From Shewanella glacialimarina (GTDB lineage Bacteria; Pseudomonadota; Gammaproteobacteria; Enterobacterales; Shewanellaceae): a stretch of DNA of 64,000 nt. A model generated the notes under the pieces. It saw nothing but the letters and a program-made list of their open reading frames with translations, did no database searches and had not been told where the DNA came from. Position 1 is the stretch's first letter, and every line of letters starts with the position of its first letter. A program made the position numbers and the translations under genes. This document shows, piece after piece, positions 1-8,184 of this stretch. Where the stretch lies: assembly GCF_020511155.1 (NCBI RefSeq), contig NZ_CP041216.1, forward strand, positions 4,322,001 to 4,386,000, read 5' to 3'.

Positions 1-166
1 GATGCTGTAATAATTGATATTCTACTTTACCTATAATCCAGGTAATACTTAACTCTGGATATTGTCGCTGAATGGCTTGTACCATAGCCACGGCATGACA
101 CACATCACCAATGGCGGACAGCCTTAAAAGGCATAATGATTTCATCTTGCTAGGGTCAAACTTCAT
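1..166 (-). CDS. Glycosyltransferase family 9 (heptosyltransferase-like), N-terminal fragment
   Basis: Read on the minus strand from an ATG at 166, an open frame of 55 codons runs off the left edge of the window. It contains LLRLSAIGDVCHAVAMVQAI, the nucleotide-sugar-transferase start typical of family 9 heptosyltransferases (RxSAIGDV followed by a hydrophobic helix), then a segment resembling ITWIIGKVEYQLL. Family members add heptose or related sugars to the LPS inner core at the cytoplasmic face of the inner membrane. It diverges from kdkA, itself next to waaA, which supports an LPS core role. The acceptor and the exact WaaC/WaaF/WaaQ type cannot be decided from this fragment. Confidence 0.8.
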   Translation of the reverse strand, partial: MKFDPSKMKSLCLLRLSAIGDVCHAVAMVQAIQRQYPELSITWIIGKVEYQLLQH

Positions 167-268
167 GGGCGTCCAATGTAAGATTAAGCAAGCGAAGTTG
201 CCAGTGAATGCAAGTGAGTGATCTTAAGGTATAATGCCCTTTTGATCTAGCAGGGTTATCAAGTATTC

Positions 269-1003
269 ATGCAGCTAAAATCCATACCCGACGGCGTCAT
301 TGCATGGTGCCCACCATCGGCAGCACAATTAACTGTCGACAGCTTTACCGTTGAGCACTGGCAGGCGAAAGATGCTGTAGTTGGCCAATCCAAAGGACGC
401 TACACCACCTGGTTTGTACAAACCGGTGCTGAACATCAGCAACAACAGTGGGTATTACGTCATTATTGGCGTGGTGGATTAATGGAGAAATTTAGCCGTG
501 ATGCTTACTTTTACACAGGATTAACCCGCACACGTGCCTATGCTGAGTTAGCCTTATTAGAGCTGCTTTATCAAGAAGGTTTTGCGGTACCAAATCCCAT
601 TGCAGCTAAAATTGAACGTTTTGGTCTGTGGTATCGTGCAGATATTATTATTGAACGAGTCGCTGGCGCGAAAGATCTGGTTGCTCACTTAGCTAGCCAG
701 CCACTTACTGAGGCTCAGTGGCACGCATTGGGCGAAACTATTGCTAAGTTTCATCTGCGTGGGGTTTACCATGCCGATCTTAACGCGAAGAACATTTTAA
801 TCTCTGGTGATTCATTCTCGTTAATCGATTTTGATCGCGGTGAAATTAAATCACCGCAGAAACAATGGCAACAGGCAAATTTACAACGATTATTGCGCTC
901 GTTTAACAAAGAGCAAACTAAGCAACCGGCCTTACCATTCACCACAGAAAACTGGCAACAATTAATCCAGGGCTATCAAACGCTAAACCCAATAGGGCTG
1001 TAA
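269..1003 (+). CDS. kdkA: 3-deoxy-D-manno-octulosonic acid (Kdo) kinase
   Basis: The 244-residue product matches the KdkA family in length and motifs. KdkA phosphorylates the 4-OH of Kdo in the LPS inner core. Visible features are the RHYWRGG region near residues 64-70, the GLTRTRAYAE stretch, and the kinase-like catalytic loop YHADLNAKNIL (catalytic Asp and Asn) followed by SLIDFDRG with the metal-binding Asp. The neighbours are a family 9 glycosyltransferase upstream and waaA converging downstream, so this is an LPS core cluster. A phosphorylated single-Kdo core is usual in Shewanella and Vibrio; that is family knowledge and not shown by this sequence. Confidence 0.92.
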   Translation: MQLKSIPDGVIAWCPPSAAQLTVDSFTVEHWQAKDAVVGQSKGRYTTWFVQTGAEHQQQQWVLRHYWRGGLMEKFSRDAYFYTGLTRTRAYAELALLELLYQEGFAVPNPIAAKIERFGLWYRADIIIERVAGAKDLVAHLASQPLTEAQWHALGETIAKFHLRGVYHADLNAKNILISGDSFSLIDFDRGEIKSPQKQWQQANLQRLLRSFNKEQTKQPALPFTTENWQQLIQGYQTLNPIGL

Positions 1004-1047
1004 ATTAAGCGCCAATAAAAGCAGCCTATTGAGCACTTTCGTGTATT

Positions 1048-2313
1048 TTAGTGCGTTAATAACTGCGCGATTAGCGCATATTGCTTTTCAAGTGCGCCTT
1101 TATTTTGCTCAACAACACCACGAGCAGCTAGCACAGCTTGTTGATAATCTTGCTGATGTTCAAAAAAGTGCAGTAGTGTGTCGGCAAGTTCACCAGCATT
1201 GGCTACCACTTTAAGACCTCCAGCTTGCTTCAGCAGCGCAGTAATTTCGGCGAAATCCCAATGATTAGGCCCCAGAGTGACGGGTAAACCCATTGCTGCT
1301 GGCTCAAGTGGGTTGTGACCACCGCTCTTAATTAACGTGCCGCCGACAAAAGCTTGGTCTGCGGCGCCATATAACATGACTAACTCACCCATAGTATCGC
1401 CAAGTAACACTTGAGTGTGTTCAACCACGTTATCATTCATACTACGACGCGCTAATTGCAGACCTGCTTGAGCAATGGTAATAGCTGCTAAATTAAATTG
1501 CTCAGGATGACGCGGCGCCATAATTAATAAAGCCTCAGGATATTTGGCTAACAGTTGTTTATGTGCAGTTAATATCGCGTCAAACTCACCGGGATGAACA
1601 CTGCCCGCGACCCAAATAGGCGCTTGTTGGCGTTGCCATTGCAGCCTTAACGCTTGAGCTTGCTGCAATTTTTGTGGATCAATTGTAAGGTCAAACTTTA
1701 AACTGCCACACACATGCACAACGGCGGGGTCAATGCCTAACGAAGTAAACCGGCTAGCTTCTGCTTGGGTTTGCACCGCAATAGCACTTAATTGTTTTAA
1801 CATAGGCTGAGTTAGCCATGACTTACTTTGGTACTTTTTAGCAGATTTAGCTGATAAACGCGCATTCGCCAGTACTAACTTAACGTGCTGTTTATCTGCA
1901 AAATATAACAGGTTTGGCCACAACTCGGTTTCCATAATGATCAACATTTGGGGTTTTGTCTGGCGTAAAAATCGCTTCACTGCATAAGCAAAATCCAGCG
2001 GTAAATAGCAATGCTGTACTTTATTGCCAAATGCTTTGAACACTTCGCTAGACCCTGTTGGGCTAGTCGTGGTGACGGTAAATTTATATTCTGGATAGGT
2101 TTTCATCAGCTTTTTGATTAGTGGCAATGCAGCTAATGTTTCCCCCATTGAGACACAATGCACCACCACATCGGTTTTTGCCCATTGGGTTAAAGCAAAA
2201 CGTTCACTCCAGCGACTGCGGTAGTCAACACTCTTATAGGCACGCACGCCAAAATAAATCACAACTAATGGAAACAAGAGGTAAAGAAATATCGAATACA
2301 GAATTCGGAACAT
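1048..2313 (-). CDS. waaA: 3-deoxy-D-manno-octulosonic acid transferase
   Basis: This 421-residue GT30 enzyme transfers Kdo from CMP-Kdo to lipid IVA. An N-terminal membrane anchor (about residues 3-22, ILYSIFLYLLFPLVVIYFGV) precedes the acceptor-side motif VVVHCVSMGETLAALPLI, where the Glu after SMG is the conserved catalytic residue. The C-terminal nucleotide-binding domain contains GSVHPGE, MAPRHPEQF and GGTLIKSGGHNPLEPAAMG. The length is normal for the family. It converges with kdkA, leaving only about 45 bases between the two stop codons. Whether one or two Kdo units are added cannot be read from the sequence. Confidence 0.95.
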   Translation of the reverse strand: MFRILYSIFLYLLFPLVVIYFGVRAYKSVDYRSRWSERFALTQWAKTDVVVHCVSMGETLAALPLIKKLMKTYPEYKFTVTTTSPTGSSEVFKAFGNKVQHCYLPLDFAYAVKRFLRQTKPQMLIIMETELWPNLLYFADKQHVKLVLANARLSAKSAKKYQSKSWLTQPMLKQLSAIAVQTQAEASRFTSLGIDPAVVHVCGSLKFDLTIDPQKLQQAQALRLQWQRQQAPIWVAGSVHPGEFDAILTAHKQLLAKYPEALLIMAPRHPEQFNLAAITIAQAGLQLARRSMNDNVVEHTQVLLGDTMGELVMLYGAADQAFVGGTLIKSGGHNPLEPAAMGLPVTLGPNHWDFAEITALLKQAGGLKVVANAGELADTLLHFFEHQQDYQQAVLAARGVVEQNKGALEKQYALIAQLLTH

Positions 2314-2447
2314 TAATTAGCTACTTTTGAGATTTTTGCTTGTCAGATAAACACAATGTTAACATAATCATAATTCATAGGGATATGGACTGTCGATTAT
2401 CATGTCGCCATAAGCGTAAATGACTTTTTGTTGAATTTGGAAACCGC

Positions 2448-3104
2448 ATGAAAACCCGCGATAAAATTGTTTTTGCAAGCCTCGAACTGTTTAATGAACA
2501 CGGTGAACGTGCCACAACAACCAATCATATTGCTGCCCATTTAGGTATTAGCCCGGGTAATTTGTATTACCACTTCCGCAATAAAGAAGACATCATTAAC
2601 TCCATATTCAGTTTGTATGAAAGTCATTTAGAGTCGGGGTTTAAGCCGTACGATGACATCCCAATTACGGTTGACTTACTGATTGGTTATTTTGATGCCA
2701 TGTTTTATACCCTATGGCAGTTCCGCTTTATGTATGCCAATCTAGCCGATATTTTAAGTCGTGATGATGCGCTTAAAAAACGTTATTTACATGCCCAGCA
2801 GCAGGTATTAAATCGCTCTAGTGATGTATTACGAAAGCTGAAAAAAGATGGCATTTTAGCCGTAGATGATGATCGCATTATCGACTTAGCAGACACCATT
2901 AAAATGATGGTGAGTTTTTGGATTAGCTACCAGTTAACGCAAAAGAGTATTGGCACCATAACTAAAGCCACTTTATACGATGGTTTATTACGGGTTATGA
3001 TGATTTTTAAAGCTTACTCAACGCCGTCATCCATCGCGACATTTGACCGTTTAGAACATCATTATCGTGATATCGCTAGCCAAGAGCGCGCTGCCGCAGC
3101 GTAA
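2448..3104 (+). CDS. TetR/AcrR family transcriptional regulator
   Basis: The protein has 218 residues. The N-terminal helix-turn-helix is clear: KIVFASLELFNEHGERATTT, then IAAHLGISPGNLYYHFRNKED, the TetR recognition helix (residues about 25-55). The remainder is a helical ligand-binding domain of unknown specificity. It lies upstream of kbl-tdh in the same direction, separated by about 280 bases that contain a palindrome (3194-3210) which could be its operator or that of another regulator. Control of threonine catabolism is possible from position but not demonstrated. The start is the ATG behind a GGAAAC ribosome-binding stretch. Confidence 0.85.
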   Translation: MKTRDKIVFASLELFNEHGERATTTNHIAAHLGISPGNLYYHFRNKEDIINSIFSLYESHLESGFKPYDDIPITVDLLIGYFDAMFYTLWQFRFMYANLADILSRDDALKKRYLHAQQQVLNRSSDVLRKLKKDGILAVDDDRIIDLADTIKMMVSFWISYQLTQKSIGTITKATLYDGLLRVMMIFKAYSTPSSIATFDRLEHHYRDIASQERAAAA

Positions 3105-3193
3105 ACTCTACAGCCATCAAACAATGTTGCCCGAACCCGCTACAATAGTATGTGGGTTGGCGGTATTTTCGATAACGATTCATTCATAATTCT

Positions 3194-3210
3194 GATTAGA
3201 TTTTCTAATC
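3194..3210. promoter_or_regulatory. Palindrome GATTAGA-TTT-TCTAATC, candidate operator
   Basis: Two perfect 7-base arms are separated by three bases, in the gap between the TetR gene and kbl. No T-run follows, so it is not a terminator. Its position about 175 bases before the kbl start suits a promoter-proximal operator. Which regulator binds is unknown. Confidence 0.4.
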
Positions 3211-3385
3211 GAAACACCTCAATTGCCCTAATCTTATTAATGTTGCATTTGCCACTATAAAAAACACTGTGGGACAACAAAAATACAGGTTAGAATGCCA
3301 TCAACTCCAACTGACCTGCCCCGTGTAGACCGATTTTACACTGAGGTTTGGATTAGCATAATAACCAATATCTAGGAGAAAAAAG

Positions 3386-4579
3386 GTGGCCTCAACCTCT
3401 TTCTATGACCGTATCAACCAACAAATTGCCGATGTAAAAACCGATGGCTTATATAAAAGTGAGCGTGTAATTGCATCTGCTCAGCAAACCTCGATTGAAG
3501 TTAATCACACTCAAGTCATTAATTTTTGTGCTAATAACTATCTAGGTTTAGCGAATCACCCTGACCTTATTGCAGCAGCAAAAGCGGGTTTAGACACCCA
3601 TGGTTTTGGTATGGCTTCGGTGCGTTTTATCTGTGGTACTCAAGATATTCATAAGCAATTAGAAGCAAGCTTAAGCGCGTTTTTAGGTACTGAAGATACT
3701 ATTTTGTATTCTTCCTGTTTTGATGCCAACGCCGGTTTGTTCGAAACCTTATTAGATGCCGAAGATGCCATTGTGTCTGACGCACTTAACCACGCTTCAA
3801 TCATTGACGGCGTACGCTTATGTAAAGCGAAACGCTTCCGCTACGCCAATAACGATATGGCTGATTTAGAGGTCCAATTAAAAGCGGCTCAAGACGCTGG
3901 TGCGCGCAATATTTTGATTGCCACCGACGGTGTATTTTCGATGGACGGCGTAATTGCCAACCTGAAAGGCGTATGCGATTTAGCTGATAAATACGGTGCA
4001 TTAGTGATGGTCGATGACTCTCACGCGGTAGGTTTTATTGGTCAAAATGGTCGAGGTACTCACGAGTACTGTGATGTTATGGATAGAGTTGACATCATTA
4101 CTGGTACTTTAGGTAAAGCATTAGGTGGCGCATCAGGTGGCTTTACTGCCGCTAAAAAAGAAGTGGTTGAATGGTTACGTCAACGTTCACGCCCTTACTT
4201 ATTTTCAAACTCTTTAGCCCCATCAATTGTCAGTGCGTCGATTCGCGTACTGGAAATGCTACAAACAGGGCAAAACTTGCGTGAAGCCGTATGGGAAAAC
4301 AGCCGTTATTTCCGAGAAAAAATGACAGCAGCAGGCTTTACTTTAGGCGGCGCAGATCATGCCATTATTCCGGTCATGATTGGTGATGCCAAACTCGCGG
4401 GCGATTTTGCTAACAAATTACTGGCAGAGCATATCTACGTGGTAGGTTTCTCATTCCCTGTTGTCCCTAAAGGGCAAGCACGTATTCGCACCCAAATGTC
4501 AGCCGCACACACCCGTGAACAATTAGACCATGCTATCAATGCCTTTACCCGAATAGGTAAAGACATGGGCATTATTTGA
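3386..4579 (+). CDS. kbl: 2-amino-3-ketobutyrate CoA ligase (glycine C-acetyltransferase)
   Basis: This 397-residue PLP enzyme of the alpha-oxoamine synthase family converts 2-amino-3-ketobutyrate plus CoA to glycine and acetyl-CoA. Family motifs are NFCANNYLGLANHP (47-60), GFGMASVRFICGT (73-85), DDSHAVGFIG (210-219) and the PLP Schiff-base lysine in TGTLGKALGG (Lys244, as in E. coli Kbl). The start is a GTG preceded by a strong AGGAG box with good spacing. tdh follows after 44 bases, making the standard kbl-tdh operon for threonine degradation through 2-amino-3-ketobutyrate. Confidence 0.97.
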   Translation: MASTSFYDRINQQIADVKTDGLYKSERVIASAQQTSIEVNHTQVINFCANNYLGLANHPDLIAAAKAGLDTHGFGMASVRFICGTQDIHKQLEASLSAFLGTEDTILYSSCFDANAGLFETLLDAEDAIVSDALNHASIIDGVRLCKAKRFRYANNDMADLEVQLKAAQDAGARNILIATDGVFSMDGVIANLKGVCDLADKYGALVMVDDSHAVGFIGQNGRGTHEYCDVMDRVDIITGTLGKALGGASGGFTAAKKEVVEWLRQRSRPYLFSNSLAPSIVSASIRVLEMLQTGQNLREAVWENSRYFREKMTAAGFTLGGADHAIIPVMIGDAKLAGDFANKLLAEHIYVVGFSFPVVPKGQARIRTQMSAAHTREQLDHAINAFTRIGKDMGII

Positions 4580-4623
4580 TCTTAGCCAAAACGACAACAG
4601 CTCGGAAATAGTAGGTTATTAAG

Positions 4624-5649
4624 ATGAAAGCACTAAGCAAATTAAAGCCTGAAGAAGGCATCTGGATGGTTGATGCACCAAAACCAGAAATGGGTCATAA
4701 CGACTTATTAATCAGAATCCGTAAAACGGCCATTTGCGGCACAGACGTACATATCTATAAATGGGACGAGTGGGCGCAAAAGACTATTCCGGTTCCTATG
4801 ATTGCAGGTCATGAATATGTCGGTGAAGTTGTCGGCATCGGCCAAGAAGTGCGTGGATTTGCAATTGGTGATCGCGTATCAGGTGAAGGCCATATTACCT
4901 GTGGTTATTGCCGTAACTGTCGTGGTGGTCGCACCCATTTATGTCGTAACACCTCTGGTGTGGGTGTAAACCGTGATGGCGCATTTGCTGAGTTTTTAGT
5001 ATTACCAGCATTTAATGCCTTTAAAATTCCAGCGGACATTCCGGATGAATTAGCCGCTATTTTTGACCCATTTGGTAACGCTGTTCATACTGCATTATCA
5101 TTTGATTTGGTCGGTGAAGATGTATTAATCACAGGTGCTGGGCCTATTGGTATTATGGCAGCGGCGGTTTGTAAGCATGTGGGCGCTCGCCATGTGGTGA
5201 TTACCGATGTTAACGAATACCGCTTAGACTTGGCCCGCAAAATGGGCGTAACACGCGCAGTAAACGTCGCCAAAGAAAACTTAAAAGATGTGATGAAAGA
5301 TCTTGGCATGACAGAAGGCTTTGACGTCGGCTTAGAAATGTCTGGGGTGCCATCAGCATTCCACGCCATGTTGGACACCATGAATCACGGCGGCAAAATT
5401 GCCATGCTAGGTATTCCTGGTGGCGATATGGCTATTGACTGGAGTAAAGTCATTTTCAAAGGGTTAATCATCAAAGGTATCTATGGCCGCGAGATGTTTG
5501 AAACCTGGTATAAAATGGCCAGTTTAATTCAGTCGGGATTAGACCTGTCACCTATTATTACCCATCATTTCAGTATTGATGACTTCCAACAGGGCTTTGA
5601 TGCCATGTGTTCAGGCCAATCAGGAAAAGTGATATTAAATTGGGACTAA
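4624..5649 (+). CDS. tdh: L-threonine 3-dehydrogenase
   Basis: This 341-residue zinc-dependent medium-chain dehydrogenase oxidises L-threonine to 2-amino-3-ketobutyrate with NAD+. The catalytic zinc ligands begin with Cys38 in ICGTDVHIY and the GHE motif; four structural-zinc cysteines lie in CGYCRNCRGGRTHLC; the Rossmann glycine motif is ITGAGPIGIMAA. The length equals that of E. coli Tdh. It is the second gene of the kbl-tdh operon and hands its unstable product to Kbl. A hairpin ends the operon at 5688-5720. Confidence 0.97.
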   Translation: MKALSKLKPEEGIWMVDAPKPEMGHNDLLIRIRKTAICGTDVHIYKWDEWAQKTIPVPMIAGHEYVGEVVGIGQEVRGFAIGDRVSGEGHITCGYCRNCRGGRTHLCRNTSGVGVNRDGAFAEFLVLPAFNAFKIPADIPDELAAIFDPFGNAVHTALSFDLVGEDVLITGAGPIGIMAAAVCKHVGARHVVITDVNEYRLDLARKMGVTRAVNVAKENLKDVMKDLGMTEGFDVGLEMSGVPSAFHAMLDTMNHGGKIAMLGIPGGDMAIDWSKVIFKGLIIKGIYGREMFETWYKMASLIQSGLDLSPIITHHFSIDDFQQGFDAMCSGQSGKVILNWD

Positions 5650-5687
5650 TTTAGGCGTAATCCTAAATCTCACCAAATATCCACACC

Positions 5688-5720
5688 AATAAGGGGTTGT
5701 ATCAATACAACCCCTTATTA
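5688..5720 (+). terminator. Hairpin after tdh
   Basis: Arms AATAAGGGGTTGTA and TACAACCCCTTATT flank a TCAA loop, a 14-bp perfect stem. The T-run is short, so termination may be helped by the stem strength; it could also act towards the other strand. Confidence 0.65.
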
Positions 5721-5773
5721 CATAATCACGTTTACTTTGTTATTTATTCAGTTATTTTATCTTAAGGTGAAGC

Positions 5774-6082
5774 ATGTCGACTTTTAAGCATTTATCTATT
5801 AACGAACTCATCCATATGACTACAGATTCTAACGATGTACAGATTGTTGATATTCGCGATGGCGCCACTTTTAATGCCGGGCATATTGAAAACTCGATCA
5901 ATTTAACTAACGAAAATATCGCTCAGTTTATTGCCGATGCAGATATGGATAAGCCGTTAGTGGTTGTCTGTTACCACGGTATCAGTAGCCAAGGCGCCGC
6001 GGGCTACCTTATTGAGCAAGGTTTTGATGACGTCTATAGTCTAGATGGTGGGTATGCAGCATGGGGAGCAGCCCACGCATGA
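5774..6082 (+). CDS. glpE: Thiosulfate sulfurtransferase (single-domain rhodanese)
   Basis: A single rhodanese domain of 102 residues. The active-site loop is VVVCYHGISSQGAAGYL with the persulfide-forming cysteine at residue 66; DIRDGATFNAGHI is the usual N-terminal rhodanese signature. The enzyme moves sulfane sulfur from thiosulfate to cyanide or other acceptors in the cytoplasm. Its stop overlaps the glpG start (ATGA), as in the glpEG pair of enterobacteria, although no glpD or glpR is nearby. The physiological acceptor is unknown. Confidence 0.93.
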   Translation: MSTFKHLSINELIHMTTDSNDVQIVDIRDGATFNAGHIENSINLTNENIAQFIADADMDKPLVVVCYHGISSQGAAGYLIEQGFDDVYSLDGGYAAWGAAHA

Positions 6083-6921
6083 TAGAAATAGGCCAACTCG
6101 CTAATGCCCGTGCAGCCCAAGCCTTGATAGATTATCTAAAAGGTTTAGGCATTCAATGCCATATTGAGCCTTTACCCCAAGGCGTGGCCATTATGTTAGT
6201 TGAGCCGCAATACGAAGCAAAAGCTCGCAATGAATTCGCTCAATTTGTGCAGCACCCTTATGATGACAAATATCTACAGGCTTCGTGGGACAACGGTAAT
6301 ACCCAATCAAAGTTTGACTATGGTTCAGGTGTTTTAGGCTTAACCCAGCAATTCATTACCGGTGCTGGGCCACTGACGTTAATCACCTTTTTTAGTTGTG
6401 TTGCTGTATATGCATTAATGAATTTAGGCATGGGTAACGCCACATTTAGCGCGTTATCATTTTTTAGCGCAGTTCCTGACAGCAACCTGAATCAAGTTTG
6501 GCGAGTATTCACCCCCTCACTAATGCATTTCTCAGCTATGCATATTATTTTCAATTTACTCTGGTGGTGGTATTTAGGCGGCAAAATAGAAACTCGCTTA
6601 GGCACAAGACCCTTATTATTTTTACTGCTTATGGCGGGCACCTTACCTAATGTTTTGCAATTTTTTATCACGGGCCCAAATTTTGGTGGCTTATCAGGCG
6701 TAGTCTATGCGGTCGTAGGATATACCTGGTTAATGGGGGTCCGAAAATCTGATTGTGGTATTGCACTACCACAATCATATATGGGTTTTATGATGATTTG
6801 GCTAGTACTGGGGTTTACCGATTTATTAGGTATGCCAATAGCCAACGGAGCGCATGTTGGCGGTTTGTTAGTGGGCTTAGCCCAAGCACTATTTGATAGT
6901 CGAAAATCAGCTAAAAGCTAA
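6079..6921 (+). CDS. glpG: Rhomboid intramembrane serine protease
   Basis: The ATG at 6079 overlaps the glpE stop as ATGA and gives the standard 280-residue GlpG; a further upstream ATG in frame lies inside glpE and is not needed. There is an N-terminal cytoplasmic domain (about 1-70) and six membrane segments. The catalytic serine is Ser206 in GGLSGVVYA and the histidine is His259 in ANGAHVGG; the HxxxN oxyanion motif is in MHIIFN. GlpG cleaves membrane proteins within the bilayer; natural substrates are still poorly defined. It is translationally coupled to glpE. Confidence 0.95.
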   Translation: MIEIGQLANARAAQALIDYLKGLGIQCHIEPLPQGVAIMLVEPQYEAKARNEFAQFVQHPYDDKYLQASWDNGNTQSKFDYGSGVLGLTQQFITGAGPLTLITFFSCVAVYALMNLGMGNATFSALSFFSAVPDSNLNQVWRVFTPSLMHFSAMHIIFNLLWWWYLGGKIETRLGTRPLLFLLLMAGTLPNVLQFFITGPNFGGLSGVVYAVVGYTWLMGVRKSDCGIALPQSYMGFMMIWLVLGFTDLLGMPIANGAHVGGLLVGLAQALFDSRKSAKS

Positions 6922-6960
6922 CCCAATATATCAATCTTTTTCAGAAAATAGAGTAAGAAT

Positions 6961-7614
6961 TTAGCCTACCATTTCCAATACTTTATTCACTAACTTCTCA
7001 ATCCCTGCATTGGCTTGTGCAATATTAGTAGCCAGCATATATGCTGGGGTAGTGACTATTTTATTCGCCTCATCAACAATAATATCGTCAACATTAGCAG
7101 CATGATGTTCGCCGCCCATTTCATTAAATGCATGAGCGGTTTCACTGTCACGGCCAATAGTACCTTTAACATTAGTGTAAATAACAGGCAGCATCATAGG
7201 GGCAATACACATGTAGCCTACTGGCTTATTCGCCAACGCAAACTCCCGCAAAAAGGTTTCAACAATAGGTGAAATAGTGCAATCACTACCGTTGGTGGCA
7301 AAATTAGATAAATTTTTTGCCGCACCAAATCCACCAGGCACAATTAGACCATCAAACAGTTTAATGTCTAAGGTTGTAACGTTAAGCACCTCCCCTCTGG
7401 TAATTCGTGCTGACTCAATTAACACATTACGAGTTTCTGCAACTATAACCTCACCAGTTAAATGATTAACAACATGCATTTGCTCAATATCAGGTGCAAA
7501 ACACTGGTAATTTACACCTGCTCTGGACAGTGCCAATAAAGTTAATACTGCTTCATGTACTTCTGTGCCGTCAAACACGCCACATCCACTTAATAATACT
7601 GCAATAGTTTTCAT
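6961..7614 (-). CDS. elbB: Isoprenoid biosynthesis glyoxalase ElbB (DJ-1/PfpI family)
   Basis: The start chosen is the ATG at 7614 (MKTIAVLLSGCGVFDG), behind a GAAGGA box, giving 217 residues, the normal ElbB length. Class I glutamine-amidotransferase-like fold; the nucleophile-elbow cysteine lies in VGYMCIAP. FDGTEVHEAVLTL and VPGGFGAAKNLS are ElbB signatures. E. coli ElbB has weak glyoxalase activity and was linked to isoprenoid production; its true role is unclear. It is a single gene convergent with glpG. Confidence 0.92.
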   Translation of the reverse strand: MKTIAVLLSGCGVFDGTEVHEAVLTLLALSRAGVNYQCFAPDIEQMHVVNHLTGEVIVAETRNVLIESARITRGEVLNVTTLDIKLFDGLIVPGGFGAAKNLSNFATNGSDCTISPIVETFLREFALANKPVGYMCIAPMMLPVIYTNVKGTIGRDSETAHAFNEMGGEHHAANVDDIIVDEANKIVTTPAYMLATNIAQANAGIEKLVNKVLEMVG

Positions 7615-8184
7615 TGTCGGTTCCTTCACCTTAATATTGATTACGTTATTTTTTAACAAATGCTCAACAAAACACTTGATCTGATTAAAAATCGTGCTAA
7701 CTTAGCTCATCCAATTTTTTGTAAAGTCAGTTATTCAATTTTACAACGTCACTCACTACGAAAAATCAAAGAACTGGATTATTGGATAATTAACCCTATT
7801 AAATGGATGTATCTGATGTAGTTTGCAACGCTAAAAAATCTTAAATCTATCGTTTATATATCAAGGGGCTAACCCAGTTAAATAAAAAAGTCCACATAAT
7901 AAGAATAATTTATAAAACTTATATACCGCTCACAAAAATTAAAATAGTAAATAAAATTCAACAAGTTAAGTTTTTCAATTCTAGTCGCATTTAAAACTAT
8001 CCTGTTATTTACACAAAATGACTCACAGACTTATCCACAGGCTGTGACCATTTTACGTGGTCATTTTTCTTGACACATGCAGCTTGAGTTAAGTTACTCA
8101 TAACGTTCAAACATTCACAGTCCATTTCATGCTATATTCACTGCTAGTATATTCTTTTCAACATAACAGAAACGAACTCATATT
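7615..8184. other. AT-rich intergenic region upstream of polA
   Basis: About 570 bases between elbB and polA hold no convincing gene. They contain a perfect DnaA-box sequence TTATCCACA (8031-8039), a small plus-strand hairpin TGACCA/TGGTCA followed by five T residues (8045-8067), and an extended -10 element TGCTATATT (8130-8138) that could serve polA. No clear -35 accompanies it. Confidence 0.5.
8031..8039 (+). promoter_or_regulatory. Perfect DnaA box upstream of polA
   Basis: TTATCCACA is the high-affinity DnaA 9-mer. A single copy is seen about 150 bases upstream of polA. One perfect 9-mer can occur by chance, and there is no cluster, so a regulatory role is only a suggestion. Confidence 0.35.

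Noticed and set aside
3105..3385. Glycine riboswitch before kbl
   Set aside because: A hairpin GTGTA...TACAC is present near 3322-3340, but the conserved glycine aptamer core is not seen.
6061..6078. Upstream ATG for glpG
   Set aside because: It lies within glpE without a ribosome-binding site; the ATGA overlap at 6079 gives the standard GlpG start.
8031..8039. DnaA box as sign of a replication origin
   Set aside because: Only one box is present, with no dnaA, dnaN or mnmG nearby and no AT-rich repeats typical of an unwinding element.
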